Shown here: one piece after another, positions 7,980 through 15,920 of the stretch
How positions within the stretch are numbered: the stretch's first letter is position 1
How the letters are laid out: the number at the start of each line of letters is the position of its first letter
DNA from: JBOHNM01 sp050730675
GTDB taxonomy: Bacteria > Planctomycetota > Phycisphaerae > Phycisphaerales > UBA1924
Length of the DNA stretch: 22,331 nt
Direction: 5' to 3'
Assembly (NCBI GenBank): GCA_050730675.1
Contig: JBOHNM010000061.1
Span: forward strand, 1-22,331
The notes under the pieces: model-generated
Told to the model about the DNA's origin: nothing
Databases searched by the model: none
Seen by the model: the letters and a program-made list of their open reading frames with translations, nothing else
Made by a program: the position numbers and the translations under genes

Positions 7980-8007
7980 CCCTCTCCCGGTAGGAACCGG
8001 GAGAGGG
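7980..8007. repeat. CCCTCTCCC hairpin, dispersed-repeat type, behind glgP
   Basis: A perfect 12-bp inverted repeat (CCCTCTCCCGGT / ACCGGGAGAGGG) surrounds an AGGA loop. It is preceded by CCCTCATCCCAG. This CCCTCA-CCCAG-CCCTCTCCC arrangement resembles a short palindromic element found between genes in many GC-rich bacteria, from my recollection. It begins 17 bases after the glgP stop and could act as a transcript-end hairpin, but no T-run follows on the minus strand. Confidence 0.75.
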
Positions 8008-8024
8008 AGCAGAGACCGAGCGGG

Positions 8025-10667
8025 TTACGTCGTCACGAGCTGTGCGGGCGTCTGCGTCTCGGCCCCTGTGTCCCAGGTGATGAGCCCGGGGACGAACGGC
8101 GTCACGAGGCGGTCGTCGGAGGGCAGGACGCGGACGGAGAAGCCGTGCTGGCCGGAGTGCGCCGGCGCGAAGACGCCGGTGTAGCGGTGCACGCCCTCGC
8201 CGAGGGGCTCGGCGTGCTGCATGGCGATCGGCGTCGCGTCGGTCAGCTCGCCGAGGCTGGTGAGGCGGCCGTGGTAGAGCTGCACGAGGACTTCCGACGG
8301 GTCGAGGCGGCCGAGGGCGACCTTGGCAGTGACCTTGACCAAGCCGCGGACGGCGACCGAGCCGGAGGAGACCTGTGCCACGCTCTCGTGGACGCGGACC
8401 TCGTGCCAGCAGGAGCGGTAGCGGTCGAGATGGTCGGCCAGCTCGCGGGCCTGGCGGAAATCGTCGTTGGTGAGGCGCAGGGCCGCGTTGTGTGCGGGGA
8501 TGTAGTACTTGCGCGTGTAGTCCACCACCATGCGGTGGGTGTTGAAGCGCGGGGCCATCTCGCGGATGCAGGTCTTCATGCGCTGCACCCAGCGGCGCGG
8601 CAGACCGGCGCCGTCGCGGTCGTAGAACTCGGGGAGGATCTGGCTCTCGAGGGCCTGGTAGAGCGAGCGGGACTCGATGTCGTCCTGCTCGTCGCGGCTG
8701 GCTTCCTCGTACATCTCGCCGCGGCCGATGGCGAAGCCGACCTCAGGGTGGAAGCCCTCGTCCCACCAGCCGTCGAGGATGGACGTGTGGATGCAGCCGT
8801 TCATGGCGGCCTTCATGCCGCTGGTGCCGGAGGCCTCGAGACCGCGGACGGGGGTGTTGAGCCAGATGTCGCAGCCCTGGACCATGCGGCGAGCGACGTG
8901 GAGGTCGTAGTCCTCGAGGAAGACGACGCGGTGGCCGCAGCCCGAGGTGCGGCAGAAGCTGACGATGTCGCGGATGAGCTGCTTGCCGCCGCCGTCGGCG
9001 GGGTGGCTCTTGCCGGCGAGGAGGAGCTGGATGGGGCGGTCGGTGGAGAGGAGAAGGCGCTTGAGGCGCTCGAGATCGCGGAACAAGAGTGTGCCGCGTT
9101 TGTAAGTGGCGAAGCGGCGAGCAAAGCCGATGGTGAAGGTGTCCATATCGAGGGCGCTGGAGGCGCGCTCGATCTCGAGAGCGCCGGCGCCCCGGCTGGC
9201 GAGCTGGCGGCGGATCTTGCTGCGGCACCAGGCGATGAGCTTCTCGCGCCGGCGGCAGTGGGTTGCCCAGAGTTCCTCGTCGGGGATCTCGCTCACGGCG
9301 GCCCAGGAGCGGGGGTTCTGCGGTTCGGCGGCCCAGGCCTCGCCGAGGTAGCGGTCGTAGAGGCGGACGAAGTCCTTGCTCAGCCAGGTGCGCGGATGGA
9401 CACCGTTGGTGACGTGGCCGATGGGGACTTCGTTCTGCGGGGTGGCGGGCCACATGTGCTTCCACATGCCGCGGCTGACCTCGCCGTGCAGGCGCGAGAC
9501 GCCGTTGCAGAAGCGCGAGGTGCGGATGGCCAGCACGGCCATCGAGAAGAACTCCTTGCGGTCGGCGGTATTCTCGCGGCCGAGGGCGAGCATGCCCTCG
9601 ATATCCAGGCCGAGGGAGCCGAGCATGCCGGCGAGGTAGGTCTCGACCAGGCGGGGCGGGAAGCGGTCGATGCCCGCGGGCACGGGTGTGTGTGTGGTGA
9701 AGACGTGGCAGGAGGCGACGGCCTCGCGGGCCTGGTCGAAGGAGAGGTGGGGGTTGCGCCGGCGGACATCGGCGATGCGCTCGAGGGCGATGAAGGCGGC
9801 GTGTCCTTCGTTGATGTGGCAGACGGTGGGGGACTCGCCGACGGCGGCCAGGGCGCGGACACCCGCGATGCCCAGGACGATCTCCTGCTTGATGCGCATC
9901 TCGATGTCGCCGCCGTAGAGGTTGGCGGTGATGTCGCGGTCCTCGCGGCTGTTCTCCGGGAGGTTGGTGTCGAGGAGGTAGAGGGGGATCTTGCCGACAT
10001 CGCAGCGCCAGATGCCGACGGCGACCGAGCGGCCGGGGAGTTCGACGTGGACCTTGAGCGGTTGGCGCGTGGCGGGGTCGGTGACGCGGTGGATCGGCTG
10101 GTTGGGGGCGTCGAGCTCGGGGTAAGTTTCCTGCTGCCAGCCATCGGGGTTGAGGTATTGGTGGAAGTAGCCGCGGCGGTAGAGGAGGCCGACGGCGATG
10201 AGCGGCAGGCCGAGTTCGGAGGCGCTCTTGAGGTGGTCGCCGGAGAGGCCGCCGAGACCGCCGGAGTAGATCTGGAAACACTCGGTGAGGCCGAACTCAG
10301 CACAGAAGTAGGCGACTTTGAACGGGCGGCTGGAGGCAAGAACCTCGCCGGCGGCCTTCTGATCGAACCAGGCGTGCTCCTGCAGGTGCTCGGTGAGCTT
10401 GGCGTGGACCATGCCGAGCTGGTGGACATAGGAGCGGTCGGTGGCGGCGCGGTCGAGCTTTTCCTGGGAGATCTGGCCGAGCATGGCGACGGGGTTGTGG
10501 CTGGTTTTCTCCCACAAGTCGCGGTCGAGCTTGGCGAACAGGGCGATGGCTTCGTAGCTCCAGCACCACCAGAGGTTGTGCGCAATGTCCATGAGCGGGC
10601 GCAGCGGCTCGGGGAGCGACGGCACGACGCGGAATGACTGGATGCGGGCTTGGTTGGGGCTGAGCAT
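8025..10667 (-). CDS. glgP: Alpha-glucan (glycogen) phosphorylase, GT35 family, DUF3417-containing type
   Basis: The 880-residue enzyme releases glucose-1-phosphate from glycogen or maltodextrin in the cytoplasm using pyridoxal phosphate. The N-terminus (about 20-130) is the DUF3417 domain (AHNLWWCWSYEA) typical of the bacterial/archaeal short alpha-glucan phosphorylases. The catalytic GT35 core contains GGLGGLSGDHLKSAS (136-150), CHINEGHAAF, FARRFATYKR and the PLP-binding motif EASGTSGMK, with the Schiff-base lysine at Lys619. The last ~110 residues form a beta-rich tail (VLVQLYHGRL, GFSVRVLPSD) usual for this subtype. The frame stays open for another 123 codons upstream, but the ATG at 10667 is preceded by GAAGGA at a short spacing, and the upstream translation is low-complexity. 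It provides glucose phosphate for glycolysis; gpmI lies nearby but on the other strand. A 211-base gap separates it from yggS. Confidence 0.96.
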   Translation of the reverse strand: MLSPNQARIQSFRVVPSLPEPLRPLMDIAHNLWWCWSYEAIALFAKLDRDLWEKTSHNPVAMLGQISQEKLDRAATDRSYVHQLGMVHAKLTEHLQEHAWFDQKAAGEVLASSRPFKVAYFCAEFGLTECFQIYSGGLGGLSGDHLKSASELGLPLIAVGLLYRRGYFHQYLNPDGWQQETYPELDAPNQPIHRVTDPATRQPLKVHVELPGRSVAVGIWRCDVGKIPLYLLDTNLPENSREDRDITANLYGGDIEMRIKQEIVLGIAGVRALAAVGESPTVCHINEGHAAFIALERIADVRRRNPHLSFDQAREAVASCHVFTTHTPVPAGIDRFPPRLVETYLAGMLGSLGLDIEGMLALGRENTADRKEFFSMAVLAIRTSRFCNGVSRLHGEVSRGMWKHMWPATPQNEVPIGHVTNGVHPRTWLSKDFVRLYDRYLGEAWAAEPQNPRSWAAVSEIPDEELWATHCRRREKLIAWCRSKIRRQLASRGAGALEIERASSALDMDTFTIGFARRFATYKRGTLLFRDLERLKRLLLSTDRPIQLLLAGKSHPADGGGKQLIRDIVSFCRTSGCGHRVVFLEDYDLHVARRMVQGCDIWLNTPVRGLEASGTSGMKAAMNGCIHTSILDGWWDEGFHPEVGFAIGRGEMYEEASRDEQDDIESRSLYQALESQILPEFYDRDGAGLPRRWVQRMKTCIREMAPRFNTHRMVVDYTRKYYIPAHNAALRLTNDDFRQARELADHLDRYRSCWHEVRVHESVAQVSSGSVAVRGLVKVTAKVALGRLDPSEVLVQLYHGRLTSLGELTDATPIAMQHAEPLGEGVHRYTGVFAPAHSGQHGFSVRVLPSDDRLVTPFVPGLITWDTGAETQTPAQLVTT

Positions 10668-10878
10668 GGGGTCCTTCACGAATGGGGCCCGGATATCGGA
10701 CTCAGGACGGTAGCGACTGCGCACGGCCGAGCCGGCCGGCGCGTGACGAGTGGATCGACCGGCGCGGGCGGGGTGCTTTGGGTGCGGTGGGGTGAGCGGT
10801 GATAAGAAGGCGAGAAATGCCCGAGCGACGCGCGATGGAACCGGTCTGTTTGGGCGCTGCACGGGGCGATGCGGATGA

Positions 10879-11667
10879 TCAGTCGAGTTCTTCGGGCTCT
10901 TCGGGTTCGTCTCCGGGGTGCGTGACGGGCGCGCCGAAGATCGCCGAGCCGATGCGGACGAGGTTGGCGCCCTCGCTGATGGCAACTTCGTAGTCGTTGG
11001 ACATGCCCATCGAGAGGATGTTGAAGTGACCTTCACCGATGCCGGCCTTATGAATCTCGTCGAAGAGTTCGCGGGTGCGGGCGAAGGTTTCCCGCGCGTC
11101 CTCGGGGTCTTCGGCGGGGGCGGCCATGGTCATGAGGCCGCGGACGCGGACGTTAACCATCGTGTCAATCTGCTCGGCTAAGTGCGGTGCGGCGGCGATG
11201 GCGCAGCCGAACTTGCTGCGCTCACCAGAGGCGTTGACTTGGACGAGGACGTCAATGGTGTGGTCAAGCTTCGTTGCGGCGGCCTGGATTTCCTCGGCGA
11301 GACGGAGCGAGTCAACGGAGTGGACGAGGCGGACGACTTCGAGGGCCTTGCGGACCTTGTTGCGCTGCAGGTGGCCGATCGCGTGCCAGCGCGGTGGCTC
11401 CGGGGGCGGGGTGGTCCGGCCGGGGCCGGTCTGGCGGGTGCGCCACTCGTCGAACATGGCGGCGCGCTGGAGGAGCTGCTGGACCTGGTTCTCGCCGAAG
11501 TCACGGTGGCCCATTTGGTAGAGCTCGCGGACCTGGTCGATGCCGGCGTATTTGGTTACGGCAACGAGCATGACGCTCGAGGCGTTGCGGTTGGTCCGGT
11601 CCGCCGCCTTGGCGATGCGGGCCTTGACGTCGGTGTAGCGTTCGCGGAGTGTGTCGAGGGTGGTCAC
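10879..11667 (-). CDS. yggS: YggS/PLPHP-family pyridoxal phosphate homeostasis protein
   Basis: The 262-residue single-domain protein has the fold of bacterial alanine racemase domain 1. It binds pyridoxal phosphate through Lys39 (VAVTKYAG), has the ENQVQQLL and WHAIGHLQRNK motifs, and ends with LSMGMSNDYEVAI and RIGSAIFGA, which bind the phosphate. It buffers free PLP and affects amino-acid and keto-acid pools; no enzymatic reaction is established for the family. It is longer than the usual ~230 residues because of a Pro/Arg-rich insert (about 76-93) and an acidic tail (GDEPEEPEELD). The start is GTG at 11667, with AGGAGG four bases upstream. The start faces the divergent peroxiredoxin gene across 92 bases, so the two may share a promoter region. 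Its neighbour glgP is itself a PLP enzyme; I read nothing more into that. Confidence 0.95.
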   Translation of the reverse strand: MTTLDTLRERYTDVKARIAKAADRTNRNASSVMLVAVTKYAGIDQVRELYQMGHRDFGENQVQQLLQRAAMFDEWRTRQTGPGRTTPPPEPPRWHAIGHLQRNKVRKALEVVRLVHSVDSLRLAEEIQAAATKLDHTIDVLVQVNASGERSKFGCAIAAAPHLAEQIDTMVNVRVRGLMTMAAPAEDPEDARETFARTRELFDEIHKAGIGEGHFNILSMGMSNDYEVAISEGANLVRIGSAIFGAPVTHPGDEPEEPEELD

Positions 11668-11759
11668 GTGGCCTCCTGCCGTGTGCGCGGGCTCAAGGAT
11701 AGCGGAGATCGGGCAGGTGTTGCGCGGCTACCGTGTTGTGCTGAATTCAGGAGTGGATC

Positions 11760-12227
11760 ATGGACCTTAAGCCGCGTGACACGTTCATCCAGTCGGGCGA
11801 AACCGCCCCGGATTTTGTTCTCAAGGACCAGTGCAAGGCGGAGTGGCGCTTGTCGGATGCGCTCAAGAAGGGGGATGTCGTCCTTTGTTTCTACCCCTTT
11901 GACTTCTCGCCGGTGTGCAGCACCGAGATGAAGTGCGCCAACGACGAACTGAGCAAGTGGGCGGCCAAGGGGGCGCAGGTGGTCGGCATCTCGTGCGACT
12001 CGTTCTTCGTCCATGAGGCCTGGGCGAGGAGCTTGGGCCTGAAGCAGACGCTGCTGGCGGACCTGAAGCGCGAGGTGTGCAAAGCGTACGGGTTGTACTG
12101 GGCGGACCTGAACGTTTCGCAGCGCGGGACGGTGGTCATCGGGCGCAACGGCAAGGTGAAATGGAGCCAGCGCCGCGAGGCCAAGGACGCCATGAAGATC
12201 GAGGAAGTGCTGGCGCAGGTTGGGTGA
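11760..12227 (+). CDS. Peroxiredoxin, AhpC/TSA family (AhpE/Bcp-like)
   Basis: The 155-residue thioredoxin-fold thiol peroxidase reduces hydrogen peroxide or organic peroxides in the cytoplasm. The peroxidatic cysteine is Cys53 in the motif PFDFSPVC, the family's P-x(3)-[TS]-x(2)-C signature, followed by STEMKCANDEL. The partner Arg is likely in WSQRR near the C-terminus. Further cysteines (25, 43, 59, 79 and one near 107) are present, but none sits at the canonical C-terminal resolving position of 2-Cys AhpC. A 1-Cys or atypical mechanism is therefore likelier. There is no signal peptide. AGGAG lies six bases before the ATG. The gene ends 42 bases before gpmI on the same strand, so the two are probably co-transcribed. 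Together with sodA it forms part of the cell's oxidative defence. Confidence 0.93.
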   Translation: MDLKPRDTFIQSGETAPDFVLKDQCKAEWRLSDALKKGDVVLCFYPFDFSPVCSTEMKCANDELSKWAAKGAQVVGISCDSFFVHEAWARSLGLKQTLLADLKREVCKAYGLYWADLNVSQRGTVVIGRNGKVKWSQRREAKDAMKIEEVLAQVG

Positions 12228-12269
12228 AACGGCGGTCGAATCTCCGGGGCAGGGGCCTACGCTCGCGCC

Positions 12270-13916
12270 ATGGCGAAGCCGCGAAACACGCCGCTGGTGT
12301 TGATTGTCCGGGACGGCTGGGGTGAGAACCCACACCCGGAGCACGACAAGTTCAACGCGATCAAGCTGGCGCGCAAGCCGGTGGATGATCGTTTGCGCCG
12401 GGACTGGCCGCATTGCCTGATCAAGACGTCCGGTTTAGACGTCGGCGTGCCGCCGGACCAGACGGGCAACAGCGAGGTGGGGCACCAGAACATCGGGGCC
12501 GGGCGCGTGGTGGACCAAGAGGTCGTGCGGATCAGCAAGGCCTGCGACGCGGGGAAGATCGGCGAGGTGGCAGCCGTGCGCGATGCGCTGACGGATGCCA
12601 AGAAACGCGGCGCGACGGTCCACATGATGGGGATCGCATCGGATGCCGGCGTGCATGGGTTGCTGGAGCACCTCTATGCGCTCTGTCGCGCGTGCAAGGC
12701 GGCGGGGCAGCAGAAGGTGGCGGTGCATCTGTTCACCGACGGGCGTGACACGGGGCCGTTCACGGGCAAGGGTTTCGTGGAACGTGCGGAGGTTGAACTT
12801 GGGAGGATCGGCGCGGGGCGCGTGGTGTCGGTCATTGGGCGATATTGGGCGATGGACCGCGACCACCGGTGGGACCGCGTGCAGAAGGCGTTCGGTTGCT
12901 TGACGGGGCGTGTGCCGGCCCCGCGGTTCGCCAGTGTTTCGGCGGCGATGCAGGAGGCCTACGCCCACCCCGGCAAAGACTCCAAGGGCAACGAGATGAA
13001 GGGGGATGAGTTCGTCATGCCGCGGGTGATCGGCGCGAGCGACGCCGAGGTTGCCGCGAGCCGCGTGCGCGACGGAGATGTGATCATCTTCTACAACTAC
13101 CGCGGCGACAGGCCGCGTGAGATCGTCTCGGCGTTTGTGCTGCCGGATGAACAGTGGGCGAAGGTGAAACCGTCGCCGGATGGCAAGATCGGGTTTGATC
13201 GCGGTCCGAAGCCGGACATCAAACTTGTGGCGATGACCGGTTACAGCGAGGCGCTGCTGCCGTATTTGGCGGTGGCGTTCCCGAAGCCGCCGAAGATGCC
13301 GCGGATCGCCGGCGAGGTGTTCTCCTCGGCCGGTCTGCGGCAGTTCCGATGCGCCGAGACGGAGAAGTTCCCGCACGTGACGTTTTTCTTCAACGACTAC
13401 CGCGAGGAGCCGTTCCCGGGCGAGAGCCGCACGAACCCGCCGAGCCCGCGGGTGGCGACCTACGACCTCAAACCGGAGATGGCGGGGCACGAGGTGCGCG
13501 ACGCCGTGCTGGCCCGGCTGGCCGCGCCCGACTGCGAGGATGTGATCGTCGTCAACTTTGCCAACTGCGATATGGTCGGACACACGGGTGTGCTGGAGGC
13601 GGCCGTGAAGGCCGTTGAGGTGACCGACGCGTGCGTGGGGGCGATCATGGAGGCGACGCTCAAGCGCGGCGGGTCGCTGATCATCACGGCGGACCACGGC
13701 AACGCCGAGCAGATGTGGGACACGGTGAACAACTCACCGCACACGGCGCACACGGCGTACGACGTGCCGCTCTACGTGGTGGGAGAGGTGTTCAAGGCGC
13801 GCAAGCTTCGCGATGGGGCCGACCGCGGGCGGTTGGCGGACGTGATGCCGACGGCGCTGGCGATGATGGGAATGGCGCAGCCGGTGGAGATGACGGGGCG
13901 GTCGCTGCTGGTATAG
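12270..13916 (+). CDS. gpmI: 2,3-bisphosphoglycerate-independent phosphoglycerate mutase
   Basis: The 548-residue enzyme interconverts 3- and 2-phosphoglycerate in glycolysis and gluconeogenesis. It belongs to the alkaline phosphatase superfamily and uses two metal ions, usually Mn. The N-terminal metal motif is VRDGWG (Asp15), and the phosphorylated serine is Ser68 in GNSEVGHQNIGAGR. The inserted transferase domain spans about residues 80-310, with TDGRDTGP, RYWAMDRD and YNYRGDRPRE. The C-terminal metal ligands include Asp434 and His438 (CDMVGHTG) and Asp475 and His476 (TADHGNAE), followed by PHTAHTAYDVPLY. The full length and all catalytic motifs are present. No strong ribosome binding site precedes the ATG; translation may be coupled to the peroxiredoxin gene 42 bases upstream. 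The stop lies three bases from the stop of the convergent slyX gene. Confidence 0.97.
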   Translation: MAKPRNTPLVLIVRDGWGENPHPEHDKFNAIKLARKPVDDRLRRDWPHCLIKTSGLDVGVPPDQTGNSEVGHQNIGAGRVVDQEVVRISKACDAGKIGEVAAVRDALTDAKKRGATVHMMGIASDAGVHGLLEHLYALCRACKAAGQQKVAVHLFTDGRDTGPFTGKGFVERAEVELGRIGAGRVVSVIGRYWAMDRDHRWDRVQKAFGCLTGRVPAPRFASVSAAMQEAYAHPGKDSKGNEMKGDEFVMPRVIGASDAEVAASRVRDGDVIIFYNYRGDRPREIVSAFVLPDEQWAKVKPSPDGKIGFDRGPKPDIKLVAMTGYSEALLPYLAVAFPKPPKMPRIAGEVFSSAGLRQFRCAETEKFPHVTFFFNDYREEPFPGESRTNPPSPRVATYDLKPEMAGHEVRDAVLARLAAPDCEDVIVVNFANCDMVGHTGVLEAAVKAVEVTDACVGAIMEATLKRGGSLIITADHGNAEQMWDTVNNSPHTAHTAYDVPLYVVGEVFKARKLRDGADRGRLADVMPTALAMMGMAQPVEMTGRSLLV

Positions 13917-13919
13917 CAG

Positions 13920-14141
13920 TTACCCATCGGTGCGTTGCGAAGGTGGTTCGGCGGCGGGGTTTGGTGCCGTGTCGAGCCGGCGCTGGAGTCGCTGCACCTG
14001 GGCGTGCAGGTCGCGGACCTGGCGGCTCAATTCCTCGGCAAGTTCGCGGACTCTCGCGGCATCCTGCTCGCTGAAGGCAAGGGATTCCTCAAGTCGGCTC
14101 ACGCGCTGTGCGAGATCGTCGGGCTGTGGATGAGGGATCAT
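13920..14141 (-). CDS. slyX: SlyX-family small coiled-coil protein
   Basis: The 73-residue protein is almost entirely one coiled coil (about residues 8-57, with leucines spaced in heptads) and a Pro-rich polar tail. The stretch RVSRLEESLAFSEQ matches the start of E. coli SlyX (RLAELESRLAFQE), and the length is the same (72 residues there). The molecular function of SlyX is unknown. GAGG lies seven bases before the ATG. The gene ends three bases from the gpmI stop. Its start is only 38 bases from that of the divergent PagL-like gene, so both promoters must be packed into, or overlap, the coding starts. The alternative is an unrelated small coiled-coil protein. Confidence 0.8.
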   Translation of the reverse strand: MIPHPQPDDLAQRVSRLEESLAFSEQDAARVRELAEELSRQVRDLHAQVQRLQRRLDTAPNPAAEPPSQRTDG

Positions 14142-14179
14142 TCATGCACCTCGTCTTCGCAGAGGATAACCTCCGCACC

Positions 14180-14890
14180 ATGCTGAAGACGTTCCCGTTG
14201 TGTGTGTTGCTCTCACTTGCATCCGCGGCCCTGGCCGACACCAACATCGTGCTCCCGGACGCGGGCTTCTCGCTCGATGTCGCCGCCGCGATGGCGTCGC
14301 AACCGAGTGGATCGCAACCGACGAACGCGGAGCCGCCTGAGCCGGCGCCCGAGACGAAGCCGACCGAACTCGGCACGAGGACACCGTACGGCCTCGCGGG
14401 CAAGGACACCTACCAGTGGTACGCGACGATCGGCGCGGGGTTCGCCTACAACGGCGGCGGCAACAACGAGGGCAACGCCTTTGTGGATTTTTCGGTGTTC
14501 TTCGCCGACCGGCTCGAGTTCCTGGTCGAGTTGGGTGCGTGGTACATCCACCAGCCCGGGCCGGACACCGGGAGCGGCAGTTTCAGCCTCGGTGTGCGCT
14601 TCCACTTTTACGAGACGCTGGTTGAAGGGACGCAGGAGCGCGACTGGACGGTTTTCGCAGAAGCGGCGGTGGGGGCGCTGTTCTCGGCCAATCCTGTGCC
14701 CACCGGCGGGGAGAATGTGGCATTTTTGCCGCGCGTAGGCGTCGGGTTCACCAAACGGCTGGACGACGACCTTCGACTGCTCGTCGCGGTGCGCTGGAAC
14801 CACGTGAGCAACGGGCGGATCGCGGGCGATTCGAACAACCCGGCGCTCAACGGCGTCATGGGCGTGGTCGGTTTTGTGATCCCGTTCTGA
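14180..14890 (+). CDS. PagL-like outer-membrane barrel (acyloxyacyl hydrolase family)
   Basis: The 236-residue protein has a signal peptide (MLKTFPLCVLLSLASAALA, cut near 19) and a Pro/Glu-rich linker (about 45-65). About eight amphipathic beta-strands follow, ending in a C-terminal Phe as outer-membrane barrels do. The segment WNHVSNGR carries the His208-x-Ser210 pair that corresponds to the catalytic His and Ser of PagL, the lipid A 3-O-deacylase. In P. aeruginosa PagL the catalytic Glu lies 12 residues after the Ser; here that residue is Ala222, and the nearest acid is Asp217. Activity is therefore uncertain. The frame is open from 14108, but the ATG at 14180 fits the signal peptide. Its presence implies an outer membrane with lipid A. 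It converges on the cyclase gene with a 16-base gap. Confidence 0.78.
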   Translation: MLKTFPLCVLLSLASAALADTNIVLPDAGFSLDVAAAMASQPSGSQPTNAEPPEPAPETKPTELGTRTPYGLAGKDTYQWYATIGAGFAYNGGGNNEGNAFVDFSVFFADRLEFLVELGAWYIHQPGPDTGSGSFSLGVRFHFYETLVEGTQERDWTVFAEAAVGALFSANPVPTGGENVAFLPRVGVGFTKRLDDDLRLLVAVRWNHVSNGRIAGDSNNPALNGVMGVVGFVIPF

Positions 14891-14906
14891 CCATCAGCGC
14901 GCCGGT

Positions 14907-15857
14907 TCAGGCGGCCTTGGCCGCGACCGCTTCGGCGCTTCCGATGGTCACGCGGTTGCGCCCGCCCTTTTTCGACGCATAGAGGGCCTTGTCTGCGGCG
15001 TCGGTGAGCTGCTCAGGCGGCGAGGTGGGCGCCCGACCGGCGCCGAAGCCGGTGAGACCGATCGAGACGGTGACCCGGCGCTCGGGGTGGCGCGGCCAGA
15101 CGACGGCCGCGATCGCCTCGCGGATGCGCTCGGCGACGGTCATGGCATCCTGCGGCGAGGTCTGCGGCATGATGACCGCAAACTCTTCGCCTCCGTAGCG
15201 GCAGGCGATGTCCGACGAGCGGCAGGCGGCTTGGATGATCTTGGCGAAACGTTGGATGACCTCGTCGCCTGCGGTGTGGCCGAACGTGTCGTTGATGGTC
15301 TTGAAGTGATCAATGTCCAGCATCGCCAGCGTGAGCGGGGTGCCGTGGCGGCCGGCCTCGGCGGTCTCGCGGGTGATGTGCTTGTTGAAACTGGCGCGAT
15401 TGGAGAGACCGGTCAGCCCGTCCACCTCGGCGCGATCGGCCAGGAGGCGCAGGAGCTGGTCGAGGCGCAGGGTGGCGCGCAGACGGGCTTTGAGTTCGGC
15501 CATGTCGAAGGGCTTGGTGACGTAGTCGTTGGCGCCGAGCTCGAAGGCGGTGACCTTGTCCATGGCGTCGGTCATGCCCGAGATCACAATAACGGGGATG
15601 CCGCTGGTCTCGGGGCGGGCCTTGAGCTCCCGGAGGACGGCGAAGCCGTCGGTGCCGGGCATGTCGAGGTCGAGGAAGATTGTGGAGGGGCGGCGTGATC
15701 GGGCGATCTCCAGGCCCTCGTCGCCCGAGGTGGAAAAGACGAACTCGGCGTTCTCGGTGCGCAGGCGGGCCGCGACAAGCCGGTGCAACTCGACCGAGTC
15801 GTCGATCATCAGCACCATCGGTTTATTCTCGCCGGTGGACAACTGCTGTTCCTTCAC
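14907..15857 (-). CDS. Response regulator diguanylate cyclase (REC-GGDEF, PleD/WspR-like)
   Basis: The 316-residue cytoplasmic enzyme makes c-di-GMP from two GTP when its receiver is phosphorylated. The REC domain (about 13-130) has the acidic pair Asp19-Asp20, phospho-acceptor Asp63 (FLDLDMPG), Ser93 and Lys115 (VTKPFD). The GGDEF domain (about 145-305) has LTGLSNRASF, an intact active site GGEEF (222-226) and an inhibitory I-site RSSD (213-216) five residues before it, so product feedback is expected. I chose the GTG at 15857 because AAGGA lies seven bases upstream. An in-frame ATG at 15884 adds nine residues but has no spaced ribosome binding site and lies directly behind a hairpin. The hpt gene ends 57 bases upstream, and the kinase and OmpR-type regulator lie further upstream on the same strand. 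Its input probably comes from this cluster. Confidence 0.93.
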   Translation of the reverse strand: MKEQQLSTGENKPMVLMIDDSVELHRLVAARLRTENAEFVFSTSGDEGLEIARSRRPSTIFLDLDMPGTDGFAVLRELKARPETSGIPVIVISGMTDAMDKVTAFELGANDYVTKPFDMAELKARLRATLRLDQLLRLLADRAEVDGLTGLSNRASFNKHITRETAEAGRHGTPLTLAMLDIDHFKTINDTFGHTAGDEVIQRFAKIIQAACRSSDIACRYGGEEFAVIMPQTSPQDAMTVAERIREAIAAVVWPRHPERRVTVSIGLTGFGAGRAPTSPPEQLTDAADKALYASKKGGRNRVTIGSAEAVAAKAA

Positions 15858-15891
15858 GGTCCGATCCTTCGAACTGCGAACCATCCCTGGA

Positions 15892-15920
15892 ATCTGACCA
15901 CGCCCCGGGCGTGGTCAGAT
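15892..15920. promoter_or_regulatory. 29-base near-perfect palindrome between hpt and the cyclase gene
   Basis: The arms ATCTGACCACGCCC and GGGCGTGGTCAGAT are exact inverse complements of 14 bases around a single C. The element overlaps the hpt stop codon (15915-15917) and ends 35 bases before the preferred cyclase start. No T-run follows on the minus strand, so it is not a standard intrinsic terminator. It could be an operator for a dimeric regulator, an mRNA-stabilising or attenuating hairpin, or a repeat unit. Confidence 0.7.

Noticed and set aside
7365..10637. A very long plus-strand open frame (about 1,090 codons) opposite glgP
   Set aside because: It is antisense to a full-length, motif-complete phosphorylase. 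Its translation is Ala/Gly/Val/Glu-rich with no domain, as expected for the shadow of a GC-rich gene.
11668..11759. A possible -35/-10 pair (TTGCGC ... GAATTC, 17 bases apart) before the peroxiredoxin gene
   Set aside because: The second hexamer shares almost nothing with TATAAT, so the pair is not distinguishable from chance.
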